Origin: Glossina fuscipes
Lineage: Eukaryota > Arthropoda > Insecta > Diptera > Glossinidae
DNA: 64,000 nucleotides
Direction of reading: 5' to 3'
Assembly: GCF_014805625.2 (NCBI RefSeq)
Contig: NW_023998414.1
Coordinates: forward strand, 20,352,021 to 20,416,020
The notes under the pieces are model-generated. The model was not told the origin of the DNA, searched no databases, and was given only the letters and a program-made list of their open reading frames with translations. The first letter of the stretch is position 1. Each line of letters opens with the position of its first letter. Below, piece by piece: positions 1-14,826 of the stretch. A program made the translations under genes and the position numbers.

Positions 1-1014
1 GAATCATTTAATAAACTACCGTATTTTACAATTTTATGTTACTGATATTTAGCCATCTATAGTATTGATGAGAATTGAATGCTTTAAAAGACATTAAGTG
101 CTTTTTATACCTATGACATCCACATGAAAAACACGCTTAAGTACATTATATTACAAATACGAGTTTTCACATAGGCGTACATACCCATGCGTGTGTGACA
201 CTGATAGTTAATACTGGTTCGAGCTTTCGAGATAAGCAAATGGCTTTATAGATAGAGAAAACCGTTACTTTAAATGACTAATTGTCGAATGGTAATTAAT
301 AGCGACATCCTTAATAAACTCTGTATACATTTTTTTTTTTTTATTTTTATTCACTTTTTATTTATTTATTTATTCATTTATTTTTTTTTTTTTTTTGTTT
401 CTATTTATGATTGACTGATATAAAGCGTTTATGAAAGAAGCTCCTTTTATATGTTAAAGCAATTATTAAAATAACTTCCTAAGACTGAGACATTAACTAT
501 CTGCATGCGCACCCCATTTGAACCCTAAAAGTGCAATCGAAAAATAAAATTTAGTTTTAAAATGATTTCATGCTACTTCCCAGCTTCTGTGTCGCCGCAG
601 AAACTATACGAAAGATTTTCAAAAAACTCATACAACGATTAAATAACTTGAGCGATAAATTGCAAAATAAATCAAATATGACCGTACCGTTGATAAGCGT
701 GAAAATTAATACATCTCCTCGAGCATGTGCAGTTTTTCACATCCAGCATTGTTTAAGAATGAACGATCTCTCATTCCGTCCTCATTGCATGCTTTTGCAC
801 ATATCGCATAAATCATATTTGTTAGCAATTTTTCAATAAATTGTCCGCACGCGTAGTAATTTTCTTGTCCAGGTGTCCGTTCATTTTTGATAGAATCACT
901 CGAACTTCACATAACTTCCCTGTCGAATTTCCGCAAAAATTCTACAGTAGGACACGGTCCATCATTCTAATGTTATTCATATATCGACTTTTGAAAATAA
1001 GATCTTATAGGGGA

Positions 1015-1265
1015 AACAGTCGAAAAGGTGGTCCGAATCAAAACACTTTCAATAGCTGTCGTCCTCAGGCCAAAACTCGTCAGTGTATCAAATTTCATTA
1101 AAATATCTCAAAATTTGCGGCCTCTAGATTGAACATAGGAAAGACAAGATAGACCGACAAACGGACAAGCAAAAATCACATTCTGAATCGACCGGTATAC
1201 TAAAAGTTGGGTCCACACAAACTTAATATGTAAATTTCCACAATAAATGGCGCCAGGGTATAAAA
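1015..1265 (+). repeat. Dispersed repeat, core family copy
   Basis: Contains TTTCAATAGC, TATCAAATTTCATTAAAATA, a GACCGACAAACGGACAAGC block, CACATTCTGAATCGACCGG, a CACAAACTTAATAT block and an AGGGTATAAAAATAG end. The same blocks in the same order recur at 27.86 and 25.8 kb. Confidence 0.75.
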
Positions 1266-1734
1266 ATAGACCGAGTCGGTTCACAAGAACGTGCTTTTCG
1301 CATTCTACTTTCCAAGGTCTTTTATTTGATACCCATATCACTGGTATTATGAAGTAAAAATTAATTCACCAGATGACTGGGTCTGTCATATCCATTTTAG
1401 AATTAATCCATTTTTAGGCAGATAATAAATTTTCATTTGAGGAATGTGCACAATAGTTTTAAACATTCTGTCTTGTTTGCCTTATGACAAATAGGCATAA
1501 AATCTCAACAGGGTCAAAAAAAAGGGGAAGTTAATCACTTGTAACTTTGGGTCGGCATGGCGGGTTGGTTCCATTTTTCAACGTAAAGGGTAGAGTACTT
1601 TGTAAAGTGATTGTGGAAAACTTCACGCTTCTAACTTCAATAATTTCCGGGTAACGAGCAAAAACCCAAAAATTTTGGTTAAGAAAAACGGAGTTGCGTT
1701 CAGTTCATGCTCCATTGCGTCTTTATGCTGTGAC

Positions 1735-2035
1735 CAATTGCGCCCATTTTCAATACCAGCGTGCAGGCAACAATTGCTATTGTTTCTACCAAACTTCAAA
1801 CCGATATATTCATTTTTGCGACCAGAAGGGTGCCAACAACAAGCACCACACAGATACGCAGACGGACGGACCGACAGGCATGGATAAATCAGCTCAGAAT
1901 TTCACGCTGTTGAAGAATATACACACTTTAATAGGGCCTCTGAAGCTTTCTTTTGGGTGTTACATACATTATGAAAAAAAAACAAACAAAAACAAATTGA
2001 GTGTAACCCCATCTTACAGTGGTGGGTATAGAAAT
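1735..2035 (+). repeat. Dispersed repeat, second subfamily
   Basis: Has ACGGACGGACCGACAGGCAT, ATAAATCAGCTCAGAAT, TTGAAGAATATACACACTTT, TGGGTGTTACATACATTATG and GTGGTGGGTATAG. It shares the layout (core, GACGGAC block, GGGTATA end) with the first subfamily but differs in its right half. Confidence 0.7.
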
Positions 2036-2498
2036 ATTTAAAAAAATATATACAACTCTGAGGGGAGGAATTTTGATTGCATATTGCCTATTAAGATTAA
2101 AGCCGAGCGTTAGATTGCTTCTTACTAAAGGTCCTAGATAATTATAGAATAAAAATGGTAAAACTTTAGTCCCAGGACAACTTTCAAGGTTGCTAGAGAT
2201 AAATATACCATGAAATAATAATAGGGCAGATATAGCTTATGCCATTTAAACTCGTACTAATCAAGAGCGGATAGTATATCGTAAATATAACTGGCGATAT
2301 TTCGCTTAACGTATTGACATGTTTTTGAGCGTTTTTAAAACTTGCAATTAACGACATGAATGTGGAAAACAAGTCATTGAAAATTTTTAAAATCCATTCT
2401 GCTAAGTCAAGTCAAGGAAGATTCGTTAAAATTTGCTACTCGTGATCATCGGGTTTTGAAATTGGTTTGTTGAGAAGAGAGATAGAGAGTAAGAGAGA

Positions 2499-2505
<7 letters not shown>

Positions 2506-2542
<37 letters not shown>
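2506..2542. repeat. (GA)n microsatellite
   Basis: Pure GA run, preceded by an imperfect GA-rich stretch from 2471. Confidence 0.95.
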
Positions 2543-2544
<2 letters not shown>

Positions 2545-2769
2545 TGAGAGAAGAAACTGAAACAGATTGCGTAACCTACTCGTGAGGCATGAATCTTACC
2601 AAACTTTAAAGGTCAAAACAGTGTTTTAGAAGCACCGAAAAGATGTAATAAATTTAGTAAATATTTGAGATGCATCTGAATGTTCTTGATCAGCGCAAAA
2701 GAAAGAATCTATCAATGTGTCTGTCTGTCTGCGAATTGCGTGTGTTTTGAGAAACAAGTTTGGTCTCAG

Positions 2770-2794
2770 ACTCTCTCTCTCTCTCTCTCTCTCT
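2770..2794. repeat. (CT)n microsatellite
   Basis: Pure CT run in Notch intron 1, complementary to the GA tract 230 bp upstream. Confidence 0.95.
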
Positions 2795-4260
2795 TGCTAC
2801 TTCCATAGAGATGGAAGTCAAAACATAATAATAGGGAAATCATTTTCTGGACCCGCCTACAATTAGCAATTAAACTATAAGCAAGAGCAATTTAATATGG
2901 CGTGCAGCGTGTATATGCATGATTTCACATATATATGCAGGATACGATATGTATTTAGGTATTTTATGTGGATACACAGCCGTGAAGGTTTAATTTCACG
3001 TTGTTCGATTATCGACACGGAGTGTGAAAACGTGAGATACGATAGAATGGCTGAAGAGATATTCGCTCTATTTTGAACAGTTGGCAAACGTCCACTAAAC
3101 GTTTCACGTCTTTCCTGATAATTGTGAACAATTTTTCATTGGTCAAATTACGTAAGGGCGTCTTTTTCGAAAAAAATTCGAAAAGTCATTCATATATCTA
3201 ATTAACTGACTAGATGGGTATATATTCGAGAGCGAGAGAGAAAGAGAGAGAGAGAGAGAGAGACAGAGGTAACAAACCAAATGATAAACTTAATTACTTG
3301 AACTTGTTCTTCAATTCGATTAATACACTGTGACAAGGATGTATGTGTGATTGAAATTATTATCTACCGGAGTCAAGAGTTTCACTTTTTTAGCATTTAT
3401 CGAACTTTTTATGATTAAATATTTTTTTATTTAAAATGTTTTTTTTTTTCACAAACTTGCTTCCACATAAATTTCATGAGATATGTAAAGCAACTGAAAC
3501 TATTTACCTACACATCATGAAAATCGTGTTGTTTATGAAAGTTTATATATAAAGTAAAAAAGCATTGAGGTAAGCAAAGTAAAGCATGAAAAGAAATTTA
3601 ATTTCCAAGTTAAGGCAAGAGAGATGGTAGCAAGCTATTAAATTGAAGAGCTAGCCAATTAGCCCACCAAGTCAGTAAGTAAGAGCAGTCAGTAAGTAAG
3701 TTCGTTTGTTGCTGTGTACACGGTCATAAATTAAAAGGTAAATAAGGCGCAAAAATTTCACCAATTCATTTGAAGTTGTCTGATGATGATGATGATGATG
3801 CTTTATAAGGTGTGATTTGTGCTGTTATATATACATATATGTTTACATATAGCCATACATACAAGCATCAATAACATGCGAATAAAATACACCTAAGAGT
3901 GGTTGATATCTTATCTTACATTTGTTCTTTACTTTTTCTTCGACTTTTCTTCTTTTTTTTTGTTTTTTGTTAAGACTTAATGTGAAATTAATAATGACTT
4001 GTAGGAAACATTTTCATAATCAAGCTTCAAAAAACAAAAAAAAAAAAAAAAAAAAGAAGAAAAAATTCTCTCACATTTATTGCTTATGTAGTTTTTGTAT
4101 ATATTGTACACGTAAACGTATATTCAAAATTTTCATATAATTTTTCATAAAATTGTTGCACTTTGAGTTTTTTAAGCGTTTGTTTTGGATTTTGGTTATA
4201 ATACTTTAGAAAAAAAAAAAAAAAATTTGTGCTGCATGCTGCTCAATAACGATCATGATG

Positions 4261-4303
4261 ACAAAGATGATGACGATGATGATGATGATGATGATGATGA
4301 TGA
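4261..4303. repeat. (GAT)n microsatellite
   Basis: GATGATGAC followed by about ten GAT units. Confidence 0.95.
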
Positions 4304-7025
4304 TAGAGACGATAACTATGATTAACGAAACTATTATGAACGTTTCCCATATGCACCATAATTTTTAATACCTTTACAAGCAAGCACACATGCTTTGTCA
4401 TATAATTCAATTGAAATTCTTACCTAATAAATCTTGATTATTGCTGGTTTTTTTCTGCTTCTTCTTCTTTTTGTTGCTATTTTTTTTCTGTTTTACTCAT
4501 TTATGCAGTTACACACACCTTGCTGTGATGTGTCGTCAACTTTTTGTTTTTTCTTAATTTATTTATTTTTATTTTTTTTTTTTTGCTTATAATCATAATA
4601 AAAATAATAGTAATAATTTCTTGTATAGTCTGAGATGAGGTTAGCATTCATTCGGTGGAGCGGTAGATTTGGAGTCATTGCTGACTGATGTCGGTTTTGG
4701 GTGCACGCTAACCAATTCTCTCATTCATTAATTCATGATGACAATAAATCTGTGCAAATTTTAATGGTGAAATACATAAGGAGACACATACAATATTGTT
4801 GTTGTTGTTGCTATTATTGTTATGCTTTTTATTTTCGTATTGATGTATTATTATTATTATTATTATTTTTTTTTTTTTTTTTTTTTTTAAATGACAACAC
4901 ACCACTATAATGCTAATAACTGTTAATTATAATATGAAATGCAATCTCTCTCTTACATGCAGGCAAGGCGGCATTTTATTATTAATTGTTTTGCATTAAT
5001 TAATTGATAAATATCATATATGTATATGGAATTGTGTGCACGACTAATTCAATTGTATTTGCCAATGTTTACATATACGAATGCAAATATTGCATATTGT
5101 GCAGAAGCATGGGATATGTACCCTTTCGTTTAAAGTACGAATGAATAAAAAGAAAAATTAAAAACGGTGCTTAATCAGTTATTATCCACACTAGTTGCTG
5201 ACTAATAAAGAAAATTGGCTAAACAAACTAAAAAAAAAAAAAAACAAACAAACAAGAAGAAAATGAATAGGAATTATTACTTAACGTTACCAATAAAATA
5301 ATTTTTATAATTGGTAACTTCACATGCATTATTAAGACACACTCACATATACTACTTATATTTGTATAGGTGCAAAGGTTGCTTCATACATAGCTAAAAA
5401 GATGGTGAAGCGTTGTCTTTCATTAACTAATAAACACAACTGTTTATCATTACGAAACTATTGGTTTTCCAAATATCATGCCGTTGCCTGAGACTATTTC
5501 CTTGAACTTTACCGCAAAGCGTCTAAAGCTCTGCTTTTCTTAAAACGTCATTTGTGAATAGAGAAAGTAAACAGTACTTTTCAAATTCTTGACCCTCCTT
5601 GAGTACTGCTTACGACGATGCTTCAACATAGTCATTGCCTAATCATTTGTTATCTGTTTGCCTTCGGCACTTCATCTGTTCTTTCCTTTGCAGAGAGTGC
5701 TGCAATTGTCCTAAGACACGTTGGCGATTTTGCAGTTTCGGTCGTTAGGTACCCTTAGCTGTGCATCAATTTGCAATCAACAACCAAGCATTGAGCGAAT
5801 TGAGCGAATTGAGAAAGCGATGATCCTCCTATACAGTGCTTAGTATATTGACATGACGTACGATGACATTTTGTTACAAATTGTTGTGAATATAGTGATC
5901 GCAACCAGCATTTTTGGATGCATAGACGCACCAACCATGCATATCCAATCTAATATAAAATTCTTTTCGCAGGATACAGATATTGTCTAAAGGGAGGGAT
6001 TATTATGAATCAAACGATTTTAAATACTAAACACCACAAAGCACATATGACCAATTTGAATCTTTCGCAATGCAAGTATACTTCTTATTATCCATCCATT
6101 TATACGAAGAAATCGATTCGCAACGCTTTTTAAGCGCTCGGATTTGACTTCGTCTTGAACACTACTTGTTTGCACCGATGAGTCATGCGTTTCCTGAGTA
6201 TTGCGTTGCTTTCTACAAAACATGTCAGATGAGCGTTTCGCAGTAAAAACAAAGTTTCGACTTACATCGTGTAGACGCATATTGCTCGAAAGATGACAAC
6301 CAGTGATGGAGCTTATGTTGACTAAATCACTTTTCTTTTCAATTTAATGGAATGGAGACTTTCATTCAATAATTACTTAACTTAACTTTGTAATGAACTG
6401 GATGATGATCTATTATAAAGGGAATGCTTAACTTGTAGATCGGTTGCTTGATCGGTTCATACTTGATTACGCGTATGTTATGCGATCTTTCTTCTCATTG
6501 CTGATTGCATTTATTTTGAAAGCAATTTTTCTTGCTCTACCTGAGCTTTACTTGTATCTTTATCGTCCTCCTCTTGCCAAGCGAATTATGGTTGAGATGA
6601 TGCTTACAAGTTAAGCTGATCGAAATATTCGAAAGAGAGTAACGGCAAATACGGCAGATACATAGTAGCTTCCTAGCAAAATCTGTTACTTGGTTATTCT
6701 ATTTTATTCTGGCAATTTATAGACTGTTCAAGACTCTCTTCATTTTCTAACCAACTAAAGCCAAGTGTTTTCAGTCAAAAAAAAAAAAAACTCTTAGAGA
6801 ATCGCTTTATTAGTTTTGCTTGTTCAATGTCCTACTCGTTTGTTAATTTTCACGTCCGGGTGTCATTAATGTTATCGTTGTTAGTTTTTTGGATCACCTA
6901 ATATGTATATACGTGAAAAGTTTGACTTGTGTGTGTATTTGTTTACTTATTTATTTATTTATTTATTTAGTTATTTATTTTGTTTTTTGTATAAATAAAT
7001 TATTATTATTATTTTCTTCTTTTAG

Positions 7026-7101
7026 GTAAATCATGTCTAACGAAGACCTGTGAACACGGTGGAACGTGTATAACGCAAGCAAATGGTGTTTCATATTGCA
7101 A
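7026..7101 (+). CDS. N: Notch coding exon: most of EGF1
   Basis: 76-nt exon. The acceptor is tttag/GTAAATC at 7024-7025 and the donor is GTAAGT at 7102. The first two bases complete a codon from the missing upstream exon. The readable peptide [14 protein letters not shown]... aligns with the start of Drosophila EGF1 (SCTSVGCQNGGTC). The last two bases (AA) join the C at 15892 to make Asn. The exon is too short to be found as an ORF; it is supported by the Cys/Gly spacing and by its fit in phase to the next exon. Confidence 0.93.
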
Positions 7102-8649
7102 GTAAGTTATCGTTACCATCGTACATTAAAATAACTATGCCGCATATTAAACATTTGATATATTGTTTGTACGGAGAGTACATAAAAATTAATTAAATAC
7201 ATTTTTTTTTCGTTTTTTTTTTTTTTGTTTTTTTTTTAATATATATTTTCAATATTTAACCAGGTATTTTTTAAAAAAAAAAAAAAAAAAAAAAACAACC
7301 GGTTATTGTCCAACGTTTACGATACGACAGTTCCTTTCTTGCTTCTTTCTAAAGTTGTATACTTTGTATTAAATCAGTTCGATTATAAATATTAGTATTA
7401 GAAAAAAAATGGTGAAAAAAAAAAAGATTTAAGCAGCTTTCTTCTGCGTTGAAATCTAAATCCTGTAATTAGAAAGATCGTAACTCATCGGACGGATTAA
7501 GTGGTAAACGTTGTACTAAAGAAGCATCTTTTTCCACGAAACTGGCTCGTTTTTAAAAGTGATCTATATGCAGGATGGACAGACGGACATGCTTACATCG
7601 ATTGAAAATTTGATGTTAATGCACGATATACATATGGGTTTGTGTTCTAAAGCTACCTTCTGAAAGTTGCAGACGTGTTGACAAAATGGGGCTATAAAAA
7701 GATGCAATCACTTTAAGATCGGAGATAAGAATCACTTTCTGAATCCGTTTACGCTTATCCGTCCGTGCTTTTGTCTTGTTTTCTTGTGTTCATCCTACCG
7801 TCCGCCATTTTTAACATATATTGATGAAATTCGGTAGACTAGCGAGCTTTCATCCAAAGACGAACGCTATTGAAAAATGATCGGATTGAAGTACTTTTTC
7901 GACCACTTCCCATAAAACGCTTTATTAGATTTTCAAGACTCTTTAACGTTGGGCCATGACCTACTACTAAAGCGTTTTTATTAGTTAAAGTTCAAAATGT
8001 ATTGGAATGGGCAGATTAGCCTTTAATCATAGAGCAATAATTTGAAAAATTATGCATATCGAAAAAACCTATACACACACAAAAGAAAATTACATACTCT
8101 TAGCCATTCAATTATTTTTTATCGTAATTTGATTGAGTAAAGACGTTTATGTGCTTTTCACTTCAAGTTCACTGCCCATACTCAAACTAGTCCCATGCCC
8201 AATAATTCGAGCCATTTGACATTCCGGTCTCTTTTAATATAAGTTTTCAGAACAAACATGTATATGTTTGTATGTATGTATATGTATGTATATGTATGTA
8301 TATACGGACACATATATAAGTAACAAAACAAACAAACAAAAAAAAAAAAAACAAAATCCCATAAATTTTTTATTTTATTGCTACTATTAATGCAGTTTGA
8401 ATTATGACATTTTTTACGGCTGCCAACACAGTTTCTTTTCTCAAAAAAAAAAAATAAATAAAAAGTTAAAAAAAAAAACTCAAACAAAACTTTTATTTTT
8501 TGTGAACTGAATTCGAAATTTTTTGTAAACGTTTGTTCGTGTCGGCTGGGTGACGTGATAAGCAACGTGCATATATTAATATAATTGCAAATATCTCCTT
8601 CCATCAACGAGTAAAGCCTGACAAGATTCAAAAGAAATCAGAACTAAAC

Positions 8650-8680
<31 letters not shown>

Positions 8681-11600
8681 CGAAATCTCTTACGAAACAA
8701 TAAATCCTATGTAAAAGAAGAAGAAACACATAACATTGTTAACGTCGAAATGAGTACGCATTCGCCATTACCTTTAAATTGGATTGAAACTTTTTTTATG
8801 AAACTCGTATCCACGACTTAAAAATATATGAATTATTTTTTTATACCATCTGTAGGATTGTGAGAAAATGGAATAGTGTTCGAATGAAGACATCTCGCAC
8901 CAAACCTTCTTTTAATCAGTCGATTTCTTCATTGTTTTATGATATATTCAATCATTCCATAGCAGAGAGGTTCTTCATATCGATCCAATTATGGATCGAT
9001 AGTGATCATAGGTAGGGCAGAGTAAGTCCACAGTGTAAGATCAACCCGTGCAGTAAGTAAATGCAGAAGGGTTATAGGCCGCGTATGCCTTTGGTGTAAT
9101 CGTGTGTGTGTGTGAATATAATTTGAAATGCCCCTTTTCTCCTGAACTAGCTAGCTTATCCATCCGGCATCAGACATTGATAAATCGATGAACCGGAATG
9201 TACTCAATGCGTCAATAACAGTCGCAAGGTAAATGGGTACGAATTTATGGATATGAATTGCAATCTTGACGAGCTCCGGATGTCAAAAGTTTTTTACAAA
9301 TCTCGTATATATTTTGTATATTAACTTATTTATTAACTTACCTCAGAAGACGAACTTTAAAGATTTGTTCTCAAATGAATGGCTTTAGCATTTCTGCATT
9401 TTTGATATTTACTTTATTAGGTGGACTATGCATTTTGAAATGTTGCTTTTTTTCAAAATTGTTTCTTTCAATGTCTTCTTCTTCCCCTTCTTCTACATAT
9501 GAACAATAATATAATAAAATATCTGCCAACATTATTTATTAATTGTATATAACTTTGATCTTTTATATCCAGCAGCATAGACGGAATAAAAATATATTCA
9601 TTTTATCAACGTATTTGTAACATGTATTAATGGCTAAACGTATTCGAGACCATCTATATAGTGTACTTGATCAGTATCGAACTCTGAATTCATTAAAGCA
9701 TGTCCGTCTGTCCGTCTAGGTAGGAAGATATTGTCTTCCAATATGACAAGAAAGAAAATAGAAAAAAAGAAACGATAGAAATTCTTGCGAATCGGTCAAA
9801 GCGCACACTCATAATGCGACCTAAATTCAGAAGATCTCTCGTTAATTATAAATATGCAGCGGATAGACTGATACAACTGTGCATTTACAGTCTATAGGCG
9901 ATCATCATTGAATTCATGTACAAGAATATGAAAAGACTTAGTAGCTACGGCCATTCAATATAATCGAATATCGAAAGTGGAGAGAGAAAATTCGGCCATA
10001 GCTGAATATCATTTTCTTACTTGTTTTACTTATTTTTTTTTTCTTTCTTTTATTTATTTATTTTTCCTTTATTTATTTACTTGTTCACTTATTTGGTTTG
10101 GTTTTTGATGGGGGCGAGGAGCATAGACAGTGTGGTGGAGGAACGGGGGGTTCGCAATAAAATTAAACTGCATTCGTTGGCAATTATTTTAATTAACTCG
10201 TAGAAGACAAAGACGTCAACGACAAGAAAAGTTTAACATTAACTTTGCGCAAAAGCGTTTATCGAGAAACAAGAAAAACATACACAGACAGTGTGAATGC
10301 TTCTACGTCATATATTGCCTGCCTATATAATCACACATACGCACTCGTACATGTTTACATTATTTAGGTATATGCTCGTACATTCAATCGTATTCATAAA
10401 AGTAGTAGATACGTTCGCGTCCACCACCTATGAAAGCAACATTTTATTTTATTTCGTTTTTCTTTTTCTCTTTGCTAAAGTTAGTTGATTTTTCATTTTT
10501 TTAAATGTTAGTTTCAGCGTAATCAACATACGCAGATCTGTAAATAAAAAAGAAACAAAAAAGAAAAAAAAAAGAAAAAAGGTTAAAAGCGGAAATGGTT
10601 GAGCATCAACATCTGAAATCGAATCGTCATTATGAGCAAAAAGCATCATTACGATCATCTTTTTCTTTCCCTCTTTCTCTCTATTTAAAGTTAAAGTAGT
10701 TATCGATTTTTTCAAATCGAATGTTACAAATTTTTTTTTTTTTTTTTTTTATGCTACGGCACATATGTACATACATACATGTACATTCGTCCCTGTTTAA
10801 CATGATATTCACTTAGTCATGCTAAACATCACTGCAAAAAAATATTTATTTGACTTGTTTGGCTGAAGCAAAAAAAAAAAAAAACACATTTTTTTTTTTT
10901 TCTGCTCTCACTTTGTATATGATTTGAAAGAATGAAAAGAATGGAAAAAAGATGTCTAATATTGCAATAGAGAAGAATATTGAAAGCGAGCATATGTTCG
11001 TCATATAATAAAACTGAAAATATTTTCAAAAGGAACCTTTCAAAGGTTAACAACAAGAGTAACCGTAACAGTGTTGCATGGACTCTGACCGTATTCTTAT
11101 TTACTACTATATATCTTACTTACACTATCATCATTTTTGTCAATAATTTTTTATGTTTATTATGTTGCTATAATATTACTAATATGCATTTGCACATCTT
11201 CTCTTGCTATTGTACGCATTACTTTTTTTTTTTTTTTTATTTCTTTTTACCTGTTTACAATTTTGTAGAAGTAAAGAATCTTTGTTTGATATTTTCATTT
11301 CGCATGAGCATGTAACACCTGCTTATTTCAGCTTTTCTAGATGTAAGAGCAATAACGAATCGCAGTAGACATCTTGCATAGAATTTATGCTAACAGGAAG
11401 GGGATTGATAACATTTTTCTTCTTGTTCTTCTTCTTCTTTTTTTTTTGTTCAACATTTTTCATGCTGTAATTTTATACAAATTTTCTCTTCATACCGCAA
11501 ATACCTGCCAACGAACGATCGTGTAATCTTCTAAGTTTACTTATATATACATACATACATTAATAATATGGAGAAATATTTGCCAGAAATTTGAGCGTAA

Positions 11601-12108
11601 ACATTCAGTTCGGTTCAGGCATTTTCCACTCTGTCCCTCTGTTCCTCTAATTGCTTTTGAAAGGTTAAAAATTAGCATGAAAGCAAAAATTGATCGGAAT
11701 CGGAACATATATTACAAAGTTATCAAGCATGAAACCGATCCAATTCGATGCGTTACGCGGAGCTTACACAGAATAGCTAAGAACTTTAACCGAAATAGAC
11801 AAAGTTTTACCTAATCTGTTAAACAAACTGTTGCGCCCACCACAACAGCAACAGATAGGTTTAGATTTAGGTTTAGGATGAAAAAATATCAAAATTGAAA
11901 ATCATCTGCTTAAGTGGTGTCCCTGTAGGTAAGAATCGCGACTTGTAAATCCATGTGCACGGAATTTTCCTTGGCCGTCGTGTATAGCGAATGCTGAGTG
12001 CTGAGTTAGCGAGGGCAGAACACTTATCGATTGACGACACACACACACAAACACACGCAAACACACACACTAAGCTGTGGCCTTGCCTGTGTGATTGATT
12101 ATGTTTAG

Positions 12109-12148
<40 letters not shown>

Positions 12149-14782
12149 GAGATGCTATCGAAAGAACGTATATATCTCCCTTAGATTCATTAAAACAGTT
12201 TCAAGTGAAAACGATTGCATTAACACAACACCGACAAATAATGCAAAGCTAGACATAGATTCAACATGCAAGACTTGATGGCGTGTATATCTCTTTTAGC
12301 TTAGCTTTTAACTTGACTTACTTTCTTCTTTCTTTTCTGGGCTTAATAAATATTATATAAATATTATCAAAAGTTGAATAAATATCTTTCTCCTTCTGCA
12401 AACTGTTCAAACATACAATCTCATGCTCTTATCTCTGTGATCTTTAATTTCGTTTAGTTATGTGCGCATGTGTTTGCTTTGTATATGCCACACTCTAGTA
12501 TCCATCTATCTCGTCTAGATGCATACATTTATTGTATGTAACATATGTAACATATATATGTATATATATGTATGTATGTATCTATATATGTATGTTTTTA
12601 TTTATGTTGCTTTTTGTATTCTTTACCTCAAACTAATTGATATTCTTTACACATGCGTAGATAGTGAATTCAATGATTTTAATACCTGGTAAAATTTTAT
12701 TTTTTATTGTAAAACAATCTGACAGATGAAAACGGTAACACGTTTCGCACAAGTAAAGCGTTATCTATTTATCACATGGCGAAATCTTTAGGGTTTTTCC
12801 TCTTCATTTTCATATTTTCGTGTACAATATTTTATATCCGAATATCATCTGTCAGTTAAACGAAAATTAGGAATAGACTTAAACGAGAACCCACCCCGAA
12901 GATTAGTAGGTCGCAAAGAGTCAAACTATCCGATATATGATATAATTTTGGGTGGGAAGAAAGGATCTATCTATTTTTTACGATACGATAAGTTTTTGCT
13001 CTTACGATCATGTATTTATATTCTTTTAGCGTAAAATGCCAAAATGATTGTTATAAATGAATGGAAGGAAAAGAGAGAAGAAAAAAAAAAAAACGCATAT
13101 ATATTGCGTTGATTCTCTTGTTATATATTTTTTTTTTAGGGATTCTTTAGAAAAATAAAAAACAAATTTGATGCAACGCGATCTATAATCTCTTAAAGAA
13201 CATACATGTCCAATGTGATTAACATTATTATGTTCTCCATTTGTTTTTGGTGGTTTCTCTTTCTCTTCTCATTGAAAAAAACTCCACATGGATTTGTTAC
13301 TTATCAGCACTGACTGATCGTACGTGAGAATACATTAATAATTAAATATATAAAAATTAAGCGTTAACATCATAGTGTGCATAATGAAGCATGCGTATAT
13401 ATATATATATACATACATATAGATTTTTTCATAGTCGCCACTAATTACTTATACAGTTGCATATATAGAAAGTGGAGAGGAGGGTGCTGGTCTACTGGTC
13501 GCTTATAACTGACTTTAATAATTCAATTTGTTCGATTGTAATTTTTCTTATTTTTTTGCTTTTTTGATCTGATCCCATTTGATGGCATTAAAAAAGTGTC
13601 ATTTATGTTGGCTTTTGGCTGTTNNNNNNNNNNNNNNNNNNNNNNNNNNNNNNNNNNNNNNNNNNNNNNNNNNNNNNNNNNNNNNNNNNNNNNNNNNNNN
13701 NNNNNNNNNNNNNNNNNNNNNNNGTCGGCTGTCGGCTGTCGGCTGTTGGCTGGTGTATCGTTTTATACGAGTCATGTATCACAACCTATGTTATTTAACA
13801 CAATACACACCGTGTATGTTATACTTTGATTAACGCTGATGTTGATGCATTTTATATATGAGATTTTGCGTTCCTTTTGCTTACACATAAGCAACAATAT
13901 AAAATTTTTTTTAATATACATTTTGTTTATTTATTTTTTGTTGTTTTTTCAACTTCTACTTGTGCAAAATTTCATACATACGCATGTGCAACATATTTGT
14001 GTGCATGTTTATCATTCTACCAGATACTATAATACTTATTTATTTATTGTTTTTGTTGTTGCTGATATTAATGCTAGTGCTACTTATTTTATGGTAGTTG
14101 CATTAAAAAGATTTGTATCACATTTCATTTACTAGTCAATGCGATATTGATTAGTATCTTAAAACAAGGAATTCAGTTTGCTCGCTATATACGCTGTTGT
14201 CATCATCATTTTTATCAAATACATCGAGTTTTTTTTTTTTTTTCTGTTTTTTTCTGTTTTTTGCTAAACAGTGCTGTTGAAGTGAAAATGTGATTTAAGA
14301 TATTTGTTTTCTGTACGTTTGTTTAATCCACCGATCATCATCAGTAGCAGCAAACAGTACATCTAAACATGCATACATATACAGTAAGTGAACGTATATG
14401 TTCATGCATAAATGTATGTATATAAAATCGCAACAGTTATTTGTGTCTTGCGATGTTTAATTCTTTGGAGCAACTGTTGCAATAACGCAAAATAAAGGAA
14501 ACTCGTCTCTGTTGTTTTGTATGTATTGCAAGAGAGTTTAGTAAAATGATTTGTGTACATATTTAAAAATCGTTACATATATAGAATGTTTGTACATAAA
14601 TGTACTGATATGAAATGTACGTAAATAAATAAACTCTTGCTTGGTTTCTCGTTTGGTTGCCTGAATGTTTGGTATGTGCGTACATGAGATCGATACATTA
14701 TACACTTTAAAGTTGTGAGGGAATCTCTAAAGAAGGAATGGCACGCAACACATTATTCATATGTGTATAGAAACTTATATTC

Positions 14783-14826
<44 letters not shown>

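Larger units (their letters stand above)
1..7025 (+). other. 3' part of Notch intron 1 (no gene seen)
   Basis: By exon order and phase this is the end of the intron after the signal-peptide exon. I see no exon with a signal peptide and a usable donor, so that exon is placed upstream of the window. Contents: two dispersed-repeat copies (about 1015-1265 and 1735-2035), GA and CT tracts, GAT repeats and many poly-T/poly-A runs. The short ORFs here are low-complexity or repeat-derived. Confidence 0.7.

Noticed and set aside
6020..6280. 86-codon frame on the - strand in intron 1
   Set aside because: No recognised domain, no promoter or splice context, and length expected by chance in this much sequence.
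8182..8631. 149-codon frame on the - strand
   Set aside because: Made of poly-F/poly-K and TATG repeats from simple sequence; no homology.
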